Numbered from the stretch's first letter, positions 33,190-42,461 are shown. The stretch: 53,762 nt of DNA from Acetobacteraceae bacterium (GCA_020848935.1 JADLHF010000175.1:1-53762), one strand, 5' to 3'. Numbers and translations are program-made. Notes: generated from the letters alone by a model not told the origin.

Positions 33190-33801
33190 ATGACCGCCGA
33201 CGCCCCGCGCTACGTCGCACACTACCTCGCCGCGAGCCGGGCGGCGATGGACGGCTTTGTGGCAGACCCGGAAGCGACGCGGGCGATGCTGGCGATGGCC
33301 GATGCCATCGCGGCGAGCATGCGGGCCGGAAGAAAACTGCTGATCGCCGGCAATGGCGGCAGTGCGGCGGACGCGCAGCATATCGCCGGCGAGTTCATCT
33401 CCCGCCTGATGTTCGACCACGCGCCGCTGCCGGCGGTGGCGCTGACCACCGACAGCTCGGCGATGACGGCGACGGCCAACGACTATGGCTACGATCATGT
33501 GTTCGAGCGCCAGGTGCTGGGGCTGGGCCAACGCGGCGATGTGTTCCTGGGGATTTCAACCTCGGGCAATTCTCCCAGCGTAGTGCGGGCGCTGGCGGCA
33601 GCGCGGGGGCGGGGGATGGTGACGCTGGGCTTTGCCGGGCAGGCGGGGGGCAAGATGGTTGAGCAGTGCGACCATGTGCTGCGCGCGCCCTCGGCCTGGA
33701 CGCCGATCATCCAGCAGGTGCACATCACCGCGGCGCATATCGTCTGCGCGCTAGTGGAGCGCGCGATGTTCCCCGACGCGGCGCCGGCCATTCCCGGCTG
33801 A
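33190..33801 (+). CDS. gmhA: D-sedoheptulose-7-phosphate isomerase
   Basis: This enzyme is the first step of ADP-heptose synthesis and feeds HldE. The 203-residue SIS-domain protein has [20 protein letters not shown], the Ser-rich sugar-phosphate loop, then [20 protein letters not shown], the second binding block [20 protein letters not shown], and the active-site helix [20 protein letters not shown]. Length is typical. The ATG at 33190 is chosen because GGAGG lies just upstream; an in-frame ATG at 33121 would translate the hairpin repeat. It overlaps radA by one base (TGATG). Confidence 0.95.
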   Translation: MTADAPRYVAHYLAASRAAMDGFVADPEATRAMLAMADAIAASMRAGRKLLIAGNGGSAADAQHIAGEFISRLMFDHAPLPAVALTTDSSAMTATANDYGYDHVFERQVLGLGQRGDVFLGISTSGNSPSVVRALAAARGRGMVTLGFAGQAGGKMVEQCDHVLRAPSAWTPIIQQVHITAAHIVCALVERAMFPDAAPAIPG

Positions 33802-35213
33802 TGGCGAAGTCCGCCGCCCGCTACGTCTGCCAGGCCTGCGCCGCGGTCACGCCGAAATGGGCCGGGCGCTGCGAGGCCTGTGGCGAGTGGAACACCATCG
33901 TCGAGGAGGCGGTGACGGTGAGCCCGGTCCTGCCCAAGGGCAAGCCAGGCGCGCCGGGACGGCGGTTGCAGTTCGTCGATCTGGCCGGAGCGGCCAGCCC
34001 GCCGCCGCGCACCGCGACGGGGATTGCCGAGCTGGACCGGGTGCTGGGCGGCGGGCTGGTGGCGGGCTCGGCGATCCTGCTCGCCGGCGACCCCGGCATC
34101 GGCAAATCGACGCTGCTGTTGCAGGCGGCCGCCCGGCTGGCACGCAGCGGGCGGCGGGTGCTGTACATCTCGGGCGAGGAGGCGGTGGACCAGGTGCGGC
34201 TGCGGGCGCGGCGGCTGGGGCTGCACCAGGACCCGCTGGAACTGGCCGCCTCGATCAACCTGCGCGACATCGCCGCCTCGATGGCCGAGGCGAAGGACGC
34301 CGCGCTGGTGGTGATCGACAGCATCCAGACCATGTGGCTGGAGGGCATCGAGAGCGCGCCGGGCAGCGTGGCCCAGGTGCGAGCCTCGGCGTTCGAGCTG
34401 ATCCGGGTGGCCAAGGCACAGGACACCGCCCTGGTGCTGGTGGGCCATGTCACCCGCGAGGGCACCATCGCCGGGCCGCGGGTGCTGGAGCACATGGTGG
34501 ATGCGGTGCTGCATTTCGAGGGCGATCGCGGCCACCAGTTCCGCATCCTGCGCGGGGTGAAGAACCGCTTCGGGGCCACCGACGAGATCGGCGTGTTCGA
34601 GATGGGCGAGGCCGGGCTGACCGAGGTGGCCAATCCCTCGGCGCTGTTCCTGGCGGAGCGGCGGGGCAATATTTCCGGCAGTGCGGTGTTTGCCGGCATG
34701 GAGGGCACGCGGCCGGTGCTGGTGGAGATCCAGTGCCTGTTGGCCGCCAATGCCGGCGGCACGCCCCGGCGCTCGGTGATCGGCTGGGATTCCGGGCGGC
34801 TGGCGATGCTGCTTGCGGTGCTGGAGACGCGCTGCGGGTTGCGGCTGGGGGCGACCGATGTGTACCTGAACGTGGCCGGCGGCCTGCGGGTGGGCGAGCC
34901 GGCGGCGGATCTGGCGGTGGCGGCCGCGCTGGCCTCGGCGGCGACCGACCAGCCGACCGATCCGGCATGCGTGTTCTTCGGCGAGGTCGGCCTGTCCGGC
35001 GAGGTGCGCCAGGTGGCGCATGCCGAGGCGCGGCTGAAGGAGGCGCAGAAGCTGGGCTTCACCAAGGCGGCGCTGCCGCGGCGGGTGGCCGGCGGCAACC
35101 GGCGGCTGGCGACGCCGGCGGGGCTGGCGCTGGACGAGATCGGCCATCTCGGCGACCTGGTGGCGGGCTTCACCGCCAAGGGGACCGCGCGCGCCAAGCC
35201 GGCGGCGGATTGA
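33801..35213 (+). CDS. radA: DNA repair protein RadA
   Basis: RadA (Sms) is a hexameric ATPase that helps process recombination intermediates and branch migration. The 470-residue product has an N-terminal zinc finger with C10, C13, C24 and C27, Walker A LAGDPGIGKSTLLLQAA, a Walker B near DAALVVIDSIQTMW, the RadA-specific KNRFG motif (GVKNRFGATDEIGVFEM), and a C-terminal Lon-protease-like domain (GLRVGEPAADLAVAAALASA onward) lacking the catalytic pair. The length matches the family. It overlaps gmhA by one base, so translation is likely coupled although the roles differ. Confidence 0.96.
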   Translation: MAKSAARYVCQACAAVTPKWAGRCEACGEWNTIVEEAVTVSPVLPKGKPGAPGRRLQFVDLAGAASPPPRTATGIAELDRVLGGGLVAGSAILLAGDPGIGKSTLLLQAAARLARSGRRVLYISGEEAVDQVRLRARRLGLHQDPLELAASINLRDIAASMAEAKDAALVVIDSIQTMWLEGIESAPGSVAQVRASAFELIRVAKAQDTALVLVGHVTREGTIAGPRVLEHMVDAVLHFEGDRGHQFRILRGVKNRFGATDEIGVFEMGEAGLTEVANPSALFLAERRGNISGSAVFAGMEGTRPVLVEIQCLLAANAGGTPRRSVIGWDSGRLAMLLAVLETRCGLRLGATDVYLNVAGGLRVGEPAADLAVAAALASAATDQPTDPACVFFGEVGLSGEVRQVAHAEARLKEAQKLGFTKAALPRRVAGGNRRLATPAGLALDEIGHLGDLVAGFTAKGTARAKPAAD

Positions 35214-35408
35214 CGGCGCCCCCCGCCCACGCCACATCCGCCAACAGCGCACCCGAACACGACGCGCTTGGCCGACGCTGCATAGGGGGGTGGCGCGGCG
35301 GCATCATGGAGCGATATACCCTCACCCCCATGGCGGAGCTTCCCCTGGCACAATGTCCCCCGCACGCTGCCATTCCGGGCGCATCCCGGCGATGACCGGA
35401 CCAGAATC

Positions 35409-35978
35409 GTGAACTGGGTCGATCTCGCCGTCATCGTGCTGGTGGGAATTTCGGCCGCGGTGGCGTTCATGCGGGGATTCGTGCGTGAGTCCCTGGGGAT
35501 CGCCGCCTGGGCGGGGGCCGCCTATGTCTCGTTCATCGGCATCGACTATGTGCGCCTGCCGGTGCGCGACCTGGTGGGCAACCCGGAGATGGCCGAGATC
35601 GTCGGCTATGCGGTGCTGTTCCTGGTGGCCCTGCTGGTGCTGACCATCGTGACCAGCGTGATCGCGCAGATCATCCACGCCCTGGGGCTGGGTGCGCTGG
35701 ACCGCAGCCTGGGCATCCTGTTCGGCATCGCGCGCGGCGCGGTGCTGGCGGTGGCCGCCTATGTTGCCGCGGGGTGGCTGGCGCCGTCGGAGCGCTGGCC
35801 GGTGCCGGTGCGCGAGGCGCGGCTGCTGCCGTTGGTGGCCGACGGGGCGAGCCGGCTGGCCGCCCAGATTCCCGAACGCTACCGGCCGAGCGTGCAACTG
35901 CCGCCCGACATGCCGGCCACGCGGTCGCTCGACCTGCTGCAGGCGGTGCCGCTCGGCCGCCAGCCCGCCAAGCAGTGA
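35409..35978 (+). CDS. cvpA: CvpA family membrane protein
   Basis: The 189-residue protein has four predicted transmembrane helices in the first 120 residues, starting MNWVDLAVIVLVGISAAVAF and MRGFVRESLGIAAWAGAAYV, the standard CvpA pattern. The C-terminal tail is polar. It starts with GTG (35409). In E. coli cvpA is needed for colicin V export and stands before purF, as here, 82 bp upstream. Its general role is probably envelope maintenance. Confidence 0.92.
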   Translation: MNWVDLAVIVLVGISAAVAFMRGFVRESLGIAAWAGAAYVSFIGIDYVRLPVRDLVGNPEMAEIVGYAVLFLVALLVLTIVTSVIAQIIHALGLGALDRSLGILFGIARGAVLAVAAYVAAGWLAPSERWPVPVREARLLPLVADGASRLAAQIPERYRPSVQLPPDMPATRSLDLLQAVPLGRQPAKQ

Positions 35979-36060
35979 CCCCCGAACCGCCTCGCCCGAA
36001 CCGCCTCACTGGCCCGCGCCACGCCCGCCCATACCACGCCCGCGCCGATAGGAGCCCGCC

Positions 36061-37560
36061 ATGACGCATCCCACAGCGTGTGACCGGGGCAAGCGAGACA
36101 TTGCCTTGGCCGGCGACGACGACAAGCTGCACGAGGAGTGCGGGGTTGTCGGACTATGGAACCATGATGACGCCGCGGCGCTGACCGCGCTGGGCCTGCA
36201 TGCGTTGCAGCATCGCGGGCAGGAGGCGGCCGGGATCGTGGCGCATGACGGGCAGCACTTCCACCAGCATCGCGGCCTGGGCCTGGTGGGCGAGAATTTC
36301 GGCGATGCCCGCGTGATTGCCGCGCTGCCGGGCAGTCGCGCGGTGGGCCACAACCGCTATTCCACCAGCGGGGAGACGGTGCTGCGCAATGTCCAGCCAC
36401 TGTACGCCGATTTCGAATTCGGCGGCCTGGCGGTGGCGCATAACGGCAACCTGACCAATGCCACCGCGCTGCGGCGCCAACTGGTGCGGCGCGGCTGCCT
36501 GTTCCAATCCACCATGGACAGCGAGGTGTTCATCCACCTGATCGCCATCAGCCAGTATTCCACCGTGGTCGATCGGCTGATCGACGCGCTGCGCCAGGTC
36601 ATCGGCGCCTATTCCCTGGTGGCGCTGACCAACGAGGCGCTGCTGGGGGCGCGCGATCCGAGGGGAGTGCGGCCGCTGATCCTGGGCCAGTTGCAGAACG
36701 CCGAGGGCGGCACCGCCTGGGTCCTGGCCAGCGAGACCTGCGCGCTGGATATCGTCGGCGCCACCTTCGTGCGCGACATCGAGCCGGGCGAGGTGGTGGT
36801 GATCGACGACCAGGGCGTGCACAGCATCAAGCCGTTTCCCCGCCCGCCGGCGCGGTTCTGCGTGTTCGAGTACATCTATTTCGCCCGGCCGGATTCGGTG
36901 GTGGAAGGTGTGGGCGTTTACGCCGCACGCAAGCGCATCGGCGCCGAGCTGGCGCGCGAGAGCCACGTTGCCGCCGATGTGGTCGTGCCGGTGCCCGACA
37001 GCGGCGTGCCGGCGGCGATGGGCTATGCCGAGCATATCGGCCTGCCGTTCGAGCTGGGCATCATCCGCAACCACTATGTCGGCCGCACCTTCATCGAGCC
37101 GACCGACAGCATCCGCCATCTGGGCGTGAAGCTGAAGCATTCGGCCAACAAAGGGGTGCTGGAGGGTCGCCGGGTGGTGCTGGTGGACGATTCCATCGTG
37201 CGCGGCACCACCAGCCGCAAGATTGTCGAGATGGTGCGCGCGGCCGGCGCGGCGGAGGTGCATATGCGCATCTCCTCGCCACCGACCACGCACTCCTGCT
37301 TCTACGGCATCGACACGCCGGAACGCGGCAAGTTGCTGGCGGCTCGGCACAGCGTGGACGAGATGGCGGCGCTGATCGGCGCGGACAGCCTGGCCTTCAT
37401 CTCCCTGGACGGGCTGTACCGCGCGCTGGGCCATGGCGGGCGCAATGCCGAGGCGCCGCAATACTGCGACGCCTGTTTCACGGGTGACTACCCGATCGCC
37501 CTGCCCGACATGGCCAATGCCGACAACCGGCAGTTGAGCCTGCTGTCCGAACGGAGCTGA
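36061..37560 (+). CDS. purF: Amidophosphoribosyltransferase
   Basis: This enzyme performs the committed step of purine synthesis, moving glutamine nitrogen to PRPP. In the 499-residue product the nucleophile Cys27 in KLHEECGVVGLWNHDDA should become the N-terminus after removal of a 26-residue propeptide. The glutaminase blocks ALQHRGQEAAGI, VGHNRYSTSG and AHNGNL are present. The PRPP loop is VVLVDDSIVRGTTSRKIVEM. Cysteines in RFCVFEYIYF, HSCFYGID and YCDACFTGDYP match the iron-sulfur ligands of the Bacillus-type enzyme. It follows cvpA on the same strand. Confidence 0.97.
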   Translation: MTHPTACDRGKRDIALAGDDDKLHEECGVVGLWNHDDAAALTALGLHALQHRGQEAAGIVAHDGQHFHQHRGLGLVGENFGDARVIAALPGSRAVGHNRYSTSGETVLRNVQPLYADFEFGGLAVAHNGNLTNATALRRQLVRRGCLFQSTMDSEVFIHLIAISQYSTVVDRLIDALRQVIGAYSLVALTNEALLGARDPRGVRPLILGQLQNAEGGTAWVLASETCALDIVGATFVRDIEPGEVVVIDDQGVHSIKPFPRPPARFCVFEYIYFARPDSVVEGVGVYAARKRIGAELARESHVAADVVVPVPDSGVPAAMGYAEHIGLPFELGIIRNHYVGRTFIEPTDSIRHLGVKLKHSANKGVLEGRRVVLVDDSIVRGTTSRKIVEMVRAAGAAEVHMRISSPPTTHSCFYGIDTPERGKLLAARHSVDEMAALIGADSLAFISLDGLYRALGHGGRNAEAPQYCDACFTGDYPIALPDMANADNRQLSLLSERS

Positions 37561-37590
37561 AGCACAACCGGGTCGGAGTTTTTTACGATT

Positions 37591-37621
37591 TTTTCACCTG
37601 AACGGGAAATTTTCGTGAAAA
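37591..37621. promoter_or_regulatory. Upstream dyad, possible enhancer-binding-protein site
   Basis: TTTTCAC at 37591-37597 is matched by GTGAAAA at 37615-37621, a 7-bp interrupted dyad within an A/T-rich stretch. It is centred about 120 bp upstream of the predicted transcription start of the PEP-CTERM gene, a usual distance for a sigma-54 activator site. It could also be part of the purF terminator. Confidence 0.4.
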
Positions 37622-37700
37622 GCGTCGAAATTTTTTACACTCCCATGAGACGCTCCCAGCGAGGGCGCCGCAACAGGTTCATTTCATGATATATTTCTCG

Positions 37701-37716
37701 CGGCACGGTTATTGCA
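37701..37716 (+). promoter_or_regulatory. Sigma-54 (-24/-12) promoter of the PEP-CTERM gene
   Basis: CGGCACGGTTATTGCA matches the RpoN consensus TGGCACG-N4-TTGCA at all but the first base, with the invariant GG and GC exactly 10 bases apart. The predicted start near 37727 gives a leader of about 33 bases before the ATG at 37760. PEP-CTERM genes under RpoN and a PrsR-type activator are known in other bacteria. Confidence 0.75.
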
Positions 37717-37759
37717 TCCCGAAATCGGGAAGTGCCTGTTGTTCATTTGGATTGGGAGC

Positions 37760-39127
37760 ATGACGATGCGATTTGCAAGGGTGGCGGTGCTGGCCGTGAT
37801 GGGCCTTTCCAGCATCGGTGCGCCGAAGGCCGCAGAACTTTATTTCGACTTCAACGAGAACCATACGGGTGGCGGGGCCAACGCCTCGGTCTTTCTGTTC
37901 GGCAGTGCCGGGCAGAACGCCACGGTGAGCAACCTGGCCGGCTTCAACCAGATGGTCACCCTGGGCGTGGACGGCTTCTTCAACCTGCCGATTTCCAACA
38001 TCTATCAGCAGAGCGGCACGGGGATTGTGAACACCGGCTTCTCGGTGACTTCGGCCAGCGCGATCGCCGGGTATTTCGTGAACCGGCAGCAGGCCACCAC
38101 GGACATGTCCTATCTGCTGGACAGCTCGGCGCTGGGCAACAACTATCTGGTGGCAAGCCAGGGTTCGCCAAGCAGCAGCGGCTTCGGCGAGGGCAGCCAG
38201 GTTGCCATCCATGCCACCCAGAACGGCACCAACGTCACCTTCACGCCCACCGGCGGCGCCCCGGTGGCGGTGACGCTGAACGCCGGCGAAACCTACAAAT
38301 ACGCCGGCGGCACCACCAACCTGACCGGCTCCCAGGTTGCGGCGGACAAGCCGGTGGCGGTGTTCGGTGGCTCATCGTGCGCCCAGGTGCCGGTGGGGGC
38401 GACATATTGCGACACGCTGCTGGAGCAGATGATCCCCACTGAGCGGCTGTCCAAGACCTATGCCCTGGCCGCGTCGCAGGGCGCCAATATCTCCAGCAGC
38501 GGCACCGACCTGGTGCGTGTGATCGCCAGCGCCGATGCAACCGACGTGAAGGTCAACGGCGTGGTCGTGGCAACCCTGAACAAGGGCCAGTTCTACGAGT
38601 TCTCCCTTTCCGCCAATGCCGGCGCCTCGGTGGAGGGCAGCAACCCGGTGATGGTCGCCCAGTACCTGACCGGTGGTGGTGGCGCGAACACCGACCCGGC
38701 GATGTCGCTGGTTCCGGGCAGCGACACCTGGCTGGCCGACTACCGCCTGTCCACCCCGTCCGGCGCCCAGGATTTCACTGTCGACTACGCCTCGGTGGTG
38801 ATCAACACCGCCGATCTCGGCACGCTGACGCTCGACAGCTCGAACGTTGACACCTCCAGCTGCACGCCGATCGCCGGCACCAGCTACAGCCGTTGCAACG
38901 TCACCCTGCCGAACGGGCTGTTCAACATGCACGCGGCCAATCCGTTCCTGGTGATGCTGGGCGGTGGCAGCGGCGCCGACAGCTACTTCACCTATGGCGG
39001 CGCCACCTTCGCCCCCGGCGTCTCGCCGCCGGTCGATCCGCCGGTGACCACTCCGGAGCCGGCAACCATGGCCCTGTTCGGCGTCGGCCTGCTTGGCTTG
39101 GCTGCCGCCCGCCGCCGTCGCGGCTGA
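37760..39127 (+). CDS. PEP-CTERM surface protein with IgGFc-binding-like domain
   Basis: The 455-residue exported protein has a Sec signal (MTMRFARVAVLAVMGLSSIG, cleavage near PKA-AEL). The body is rich in Gly, Ser, Thr and Asn and contains ADKPVAVFGGSSCAQVPVGA then CDTLLEQMIPTERLSKTYAL, matching the IgGFc-binding N-terminal domain family. The end, TPEPATMALFGVGLLGLAAA plus RRRRG, is a textbook PEP-CTERM sorting tail: PEP motif, one TM helix and a basic tail, recognised by an exosortase and probably released to the surface or exopolysaccharide. No exosortase gene is in the window. Composition is less GC-biased in amino acid terms than neighbours. A sigma-54 promoter lies directly upstream. 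Confidence 0.88.
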   Translation: MTMRFARVAVLAVMGLSSIGAPKAAELYFDFNENHTGGGANASVFLFGSAGQNATVSNLAGFNQMVTLGVDGFFNLPISNIYQQSGTGIVNTGFSVTSASAIAGYFVNRQQATTDMSYLLDSSALGNNYLVASQGSPSSSGFGEGSQVAIHATQNGTNVTFTPTGGAPVAVTLNAGETYKYAGGTTNLTGSQVAADKPVAVFGGSSCAQVPVGATYCDTLLEQMIPTERLSKTYALAASQGANISSSGTDLVRVIASADATDVKVNGVVVATLNKGQFYEFSLSANAGASVEGSNPVMVAQYLTGGGGANTDPAMSLVPGSDTWLADYRLSTPSGAQDFTVDYASVVINTADLGTLTLDSSNVDTSSCTPIAGTSYSRCNVTLPNGLFNMHAANPFLVMLGGGSGADSYFTYGGATFAPGVSPPVDPPVTTPEPATMALFGVGLLGLAAARRRRG

Positions 39128-39222
39128 GCGCAATCGTCCGCAGAAAGCGGGCTGCAAAAGCGGGCCGTCGGGGGCATCCCCCGGCGGCCCGTTCGCGTTT
39201 CGGGCGGGGGCGCAGCCGGGCC

Positions 39223-39603
39223 TCAGGCCGGAAACACCGCCGTAATGATGATCTCGATCAGGTCACCCTCGGGCATGCGCGACTCGACGAAGCTGCGCAC
39301 CGGCCCCTGCCCATCGGGCATCACGCTGGCCCATGCCTCGTCGAACGCCGGCTTGTTGTCGTGGTCGGTCACCACCACCTCGGCCTTCACGATCCGCGTC
39401 AGGTCCAGCCCGTGTGCCACCAGGTGCTTCTCCAGCGCCCGCAAGCATCCCACCGTCTGGGCCTTGATGTCCTGGCTGCGATCGGCCGACGTCGCCACCG
39501 CCCACAGCAACCCCCCGCCCCCCGGCAACTGATAGATCGCCACCGAGGACTTGCTCGGCAGGCTCTTGTTCGGAACGCGGACGATGTCGGGGGAAGCGGT
39601 CAT
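39223..39603 (-). CDS. RidA family protein
   Basis: The 126-residue RidA/YjgF-like protein shows the fold's central features: SVAIYQLPGGGGLLWAVATS, DIKAQTVGCLRALEKHLVAH, IVKAEVVVTDHDNKPAFDEA and a final GPVRSFVESRMPEGDLIEII. The Arg of VRS corresponds to the RidA arginine that binds the imine carboxylate, but the following pattern departs from the canonical 'RSxVxVxxLPxxxxVEIE'. It may be a non-canonical Rid-family member. It lies between two PEP-CTERM genes, convergent with the first. Confidence 0.82.
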   Translation of the reverse strand: MTASPDIVRVPNKSLPSKSSVAIYQLPGGGGLLWAVATSADRSQDIKAQTVGCLRALEKHLVAHGLDLTRIVKAEVVVTDHDNKPAFDEAWASVMPDGQGPVRSFVESRMPEGDLIEIIITAVFPA

Positions 39604-39751
39604 GGCGGCGGCTCCGTCAGGAATGGGGGCGCCAGTGTGTCATGCACGCTCTGCCAACGCGATTCCTGCGCGCATGATCCGATCGGCAAGACCCGCTGAA
39701 GGTCCCGTCACCGGTCAATCCATGCTGTCGCGTTCTGAAACCACGAACCGG

Positions 39752-40849
39752 TCAGGCAGTACCACCCATCCGCCGGGCCCAGCCCAGGCCAGCCAGGCCA
39801 AACACGAACACCAGGGCCGATGCCGGGGCCGGGACATCCGTGGTGCCGGCCAGATTCCAGCCGATCACGTCCATGGCGGTGAGGTCGAGCTGGCTGATTG
39901 CCAGCGCTTCACCTGGGGCGCTGGTGGGGTCCATGATGCCGAGCCCCAGATTATCCTTCCAGTGGCTGGCCTGTCGTCCGTCGCCAAAGTTCATGCCGGT
40001 GGCGAAGCTGGCCAGCGTGGTTGTGCAGTTGTTCAGCGAGAAGCTCTTGGGGTCGCTGCCCGCGGTCCAGTCGATGGCATTCTGCGCGGCGCTGGCCGCC
40101 GAGCAGCGGAACATGTCGAGCGGCGAGATGTAGGTGAAGGCGTTGTCGCCGAACGAATTCGCATTGGTGTCCAGCACGTCCACGCCGCTGATGAAGCCCA
40201 GCGCGTGGCCGATCTCATGGATCGCGATGCCGACGAAATCGAATTGGCCGGCAGCGATGCCGTCGGACGGGTCGGTATCGAAGCCGAAGCCGGTACTGAA
40301 GGCGATATAGCCGTCGCAGGTGCCGATGCAGTTGCCGCCGAGGTTCGAGGTGGTGACCGGCAGGCCCAGCGCCCTGGCATTCGCGTTGGACAGGCGGATG
40401 GTGGCGGTGTTGGCACCGGTGCTGTCCACGTAGGAGTTGCCGGCGTTCTGCAACGTGTGGTTGATCAGCACATGCAGGCTGGAACCGGCCGGAAGACTGG
40501 CCACCGCGGTTGCATCATTGGAGCTGGTCGCATCGGCAGCCAGGGCAGCGCGGAAGGTGCTGTAGCTGGTGGTGACGTCCACTGCGCCGGTGGAGGCAAG
40601 GATGTTCGGCCCCAGCGCGGCGGTGCCCACCGTCAGGTTCACCGTCACGTTGTCGGCCAGCATCGCGGACCAGGCGGAGGCGGCAGCGGCAAATGCGTTC
40701 TGTGCCGCTGCCGGTGTTCCGGCGAGGTAGGACAGGTTGAACATCAGGTTGGCCGATGCCGGGGCGGGGGCGGCAAGTGCAGTCCCGGCGATGACACTGG
40801 CGGTCAGCAGGGCGGCGCGGCGACCGGGGCGGCGGCTGAAATGCGGCAT
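39752..40849 (-). CDS. Secreted zinc metalloprotease with PEP-CTERM-like sorting tail
   Basis: The 365-residue product has a signal peptide (RRPGRRAALLTASVIAGTAL, cleavage near ASA-NL). The zinc site is FVGIAIHEIGHALGFISGVD, a HExxHxxG metzincin-type motif. The sequence before it (NLMFNLSYLAGTPAAAQNAF, YIAFSTGFGFDTDPSDGI) resembles the NF038122 family of PEP-CTERM metalloproteases. The tail VPAPASALVFVFGLAGLGWA plus RRMGGTA is a VPAP variant of PEP-CTERM. Likely function: extracellular or cell-surface protease. The ATG at 40849 is preceded by a weak ACGGA; a TTG six bases upstream is possible. It shares the region with RidA and the IgGFc-like protein. Confidence 0.87.
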   Translation of the reverse strand: MPHFSRRPGRRAALLTASVIAGTALAAPAPASANLMFNLSYLAGTPAAAQNAFAAAASAWSAMLADNVTVNLTVGTAALGPNILASTGAVDVTTSYSTFRAALAADATSSNDATAVASLPAGSSLHVLINHTLQNAGNSYVDSTGANTATIRLSNANARALGLPVTTSNLGGNCIGTCDGYIAFSTGFGFDTDPSDGIAAGQFDFVGIAIHEIGHALGFISGVDVLDTNANSFGDNAFTYISPLDMFRCSAASAAQNAIDWTAGSDPKSFSLNNCTTTLASFATGMNFGDGRQASHWKDNLGLGIMDPTSAPGEALAISQLDLTAMDVIGWNLAGTTDVPAPASALVFVFGLAGLGWARRMGGTA

Positions 40850-40945
40850 GACCAAATCCGTAAATAAAATAATTTAATGCAGATTTTTTAGATCATCCTG
40901 CGCGACCGCGCAATGCGGGATTGGCGGTCTCGCATGGCCATGCGA

Positions 40946-42376
40946 TCAACTATCTGCGTTGCGGAAACCGCCTACGCCGCGCTCGATGTCGGTGACATGG
41001 GTCTTGGTGAAGCGGCCGGCATCCGGCAGGCCGCAGGCATGGGCGATCATCTCCACCTCCTCGCGCACCCGCTTGGCATAGTGCATTACGCGCACCGACT
41101 TGTCGGTGGGGTCCAACCCGCGGATCAGCCGCGGATCGGCCGAGGTGATACCGGTGGGGCATTGGCCGGAGCCGCATTTCATCGCCTGGATGCAGCCCAG
41201 GGCGAACATGAAGCCGCGCGCCGAGGAGACGAAATCCGCCCCCATGCACAGCGCCCAGGCGACCTTGTCCGGGGTGATCAGCTTGCCGGAGGCAATGATG
41301 CGGATGCGCGCGCCCAGGCCATGGCGGGCGCGGGCCGCGGCAACCAGCGGCAGCGCCTGGGTGATCGGCAGACCGACGTAATCGGCCAGCGGCGCCGGGG
41401 CCGCGCCGGTGCCGCCCTCGCCGCCATCGACCTGGATGTAGTCGGGGCAATGGGCGGGGTTGGCGGTGCAGTCGGCGAACCAGTCGTCCAGGAAACCCTC
41501 CTGGCCGACCACGAACTTCACCCCCACCGGCTTGCCGGTGACGCGGCGCACGCGATCGACGAAGGCGCCGAGCTCGGCGATGGTGGCGATGTCGGTGTGG
41601 CGGTTCGGGCTGATGCTGGGCTTGCCCTCGGGGATGCCGCGGATCGCGGCGATCTCGGCGGTGACCTTGGCGGCCGGCAGGATGCCGCCCTTGCCGGGCT
41701 TGGCGCCCTGGGCGAGCTTGACCTCGAACATCCGCACCTGGGGGTGGGCGGCGATTTCGCGCAGGCGGGCTTCGCTGAGGTTGCCGTGCTGGTCGCGCAC
41801 GCCGTACTTGGCGGTGCCGATCTGCATCACCAGGTCGCAGCCGCCCTCCAGGTGGTATTGCGCCAGGCCGCCCTCGCCGGTGGCCATCCAGACGCCGGCC
41901 ATCCTGGCGCCGCGCGACAGGGCGCTGACGGCGGCATGGGACAGCGCGCCGTAGCTCATCCCGGAGATATTGAAGAAGGCCGGGGCGTCGTACGGCTCGC
42001 GGCTGGCGCCGGGGCCGTCGGCCACGCCGATGCGCAACGGCTGCCAGCTGCCGCACTCCTCGTCCAGCACCGCAAAGGCGGCGGGGCGGAAGGCAAAGGG
42101 CGGGGCGGCTTCGCTGCCGAAGCTGATCAGGTTCGAGATGCCCTTGGCGGTACGGTAGATCCAGGCGCGCTCCAGCCGGTTGAACGGGCGTTCCACCCAA
42201 TCCGGCAGGTATTGGTACTGCCGCATGTACTCGCCGAAACTCTCGGAGAAGTAGCGGAAATGGCCGAGAACCGGGAAGTTGCGCAGGATCGTGTGCTGCG
42301 ACTGGCGGGTGTCGTGAAGGTACAGGGCGGCAATCAGGCCGGCAGCGAGGAGCAGCAGCACGAGTGCGGTGGTCAT
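40946..42376 (-). CDS. FMN-binding glutamate synthase family protein
   Basis: The 476-residue protein has an N-terminal membrane anchor (TTALVLLLLAAGLIAALYLH), then the FMN TIM barrel of glutamate synthase. Blocks include FFNISGMSYGALSHAAVSAL, KLAQGAKPGKGGILPAAKVT, YIQVDGGEGGTGAAPAPLAD and a Cys-rich CMGADF...ALGCIQAMKCGSGQCPTGI region that holds the 3Fe-4S-type cysteines. No amidotransferase domain is present, so it is not a complete GltB. Related stand-alone, membrane-anchored proteins are of unknown reaction; a role in amination or redox chemistry is inferred. The ATG at 42374-42376 starts the anchor. Confidence 0.88.
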   Translation of the reverse strand: MTTALVLLLLAAGLIAALYLHDTRQSQHTILRNFPVLGHFRYFSESFGEYMRQYQYLPDWVERPFNRLERAWIYRTAKGISNLISFGSEAAPPFAFRPAAFAVLDEECGSWQPLRIGVADGPGASREPYDAPAFFNISGMSYGALSHAAVSALSRGARMAGVWMATGEGGLAQYHLEGGCDLVMQIGTAKYGVRDQHGNLSEARLREIAAHPQVRMFEVKLAQGAKPGKGGILPAAKVTAEIAAIRGIPEGKPSISPNRHTDIATIAELGAFVDRVRRVTGKPVGVKFVVGQEGFLDDWFADCTANPAHCPDYIQVDGGEGGTGAAPAPLADYVGLPITQALPLVAAARARHGLGARIRIIASGKLITPDKVAWALCMGADFVSSARGFMFALGCIQAMKCGSGQCPTGITSADPRLIRGLDPTDKSVRVMHYAKRVREEVEMIAHACGLPDAGRFTKTHVTDIERGVGGFRNADS

Positions 42377-42461
42377 GGGCGTTCTTCCCGATCCGGCGGA
42401 TTTTTTCGCCGTCAGCGTATCAGGGCAAGCATTGGCGCGGCGTAAAGATTTCTCGCCGCAC

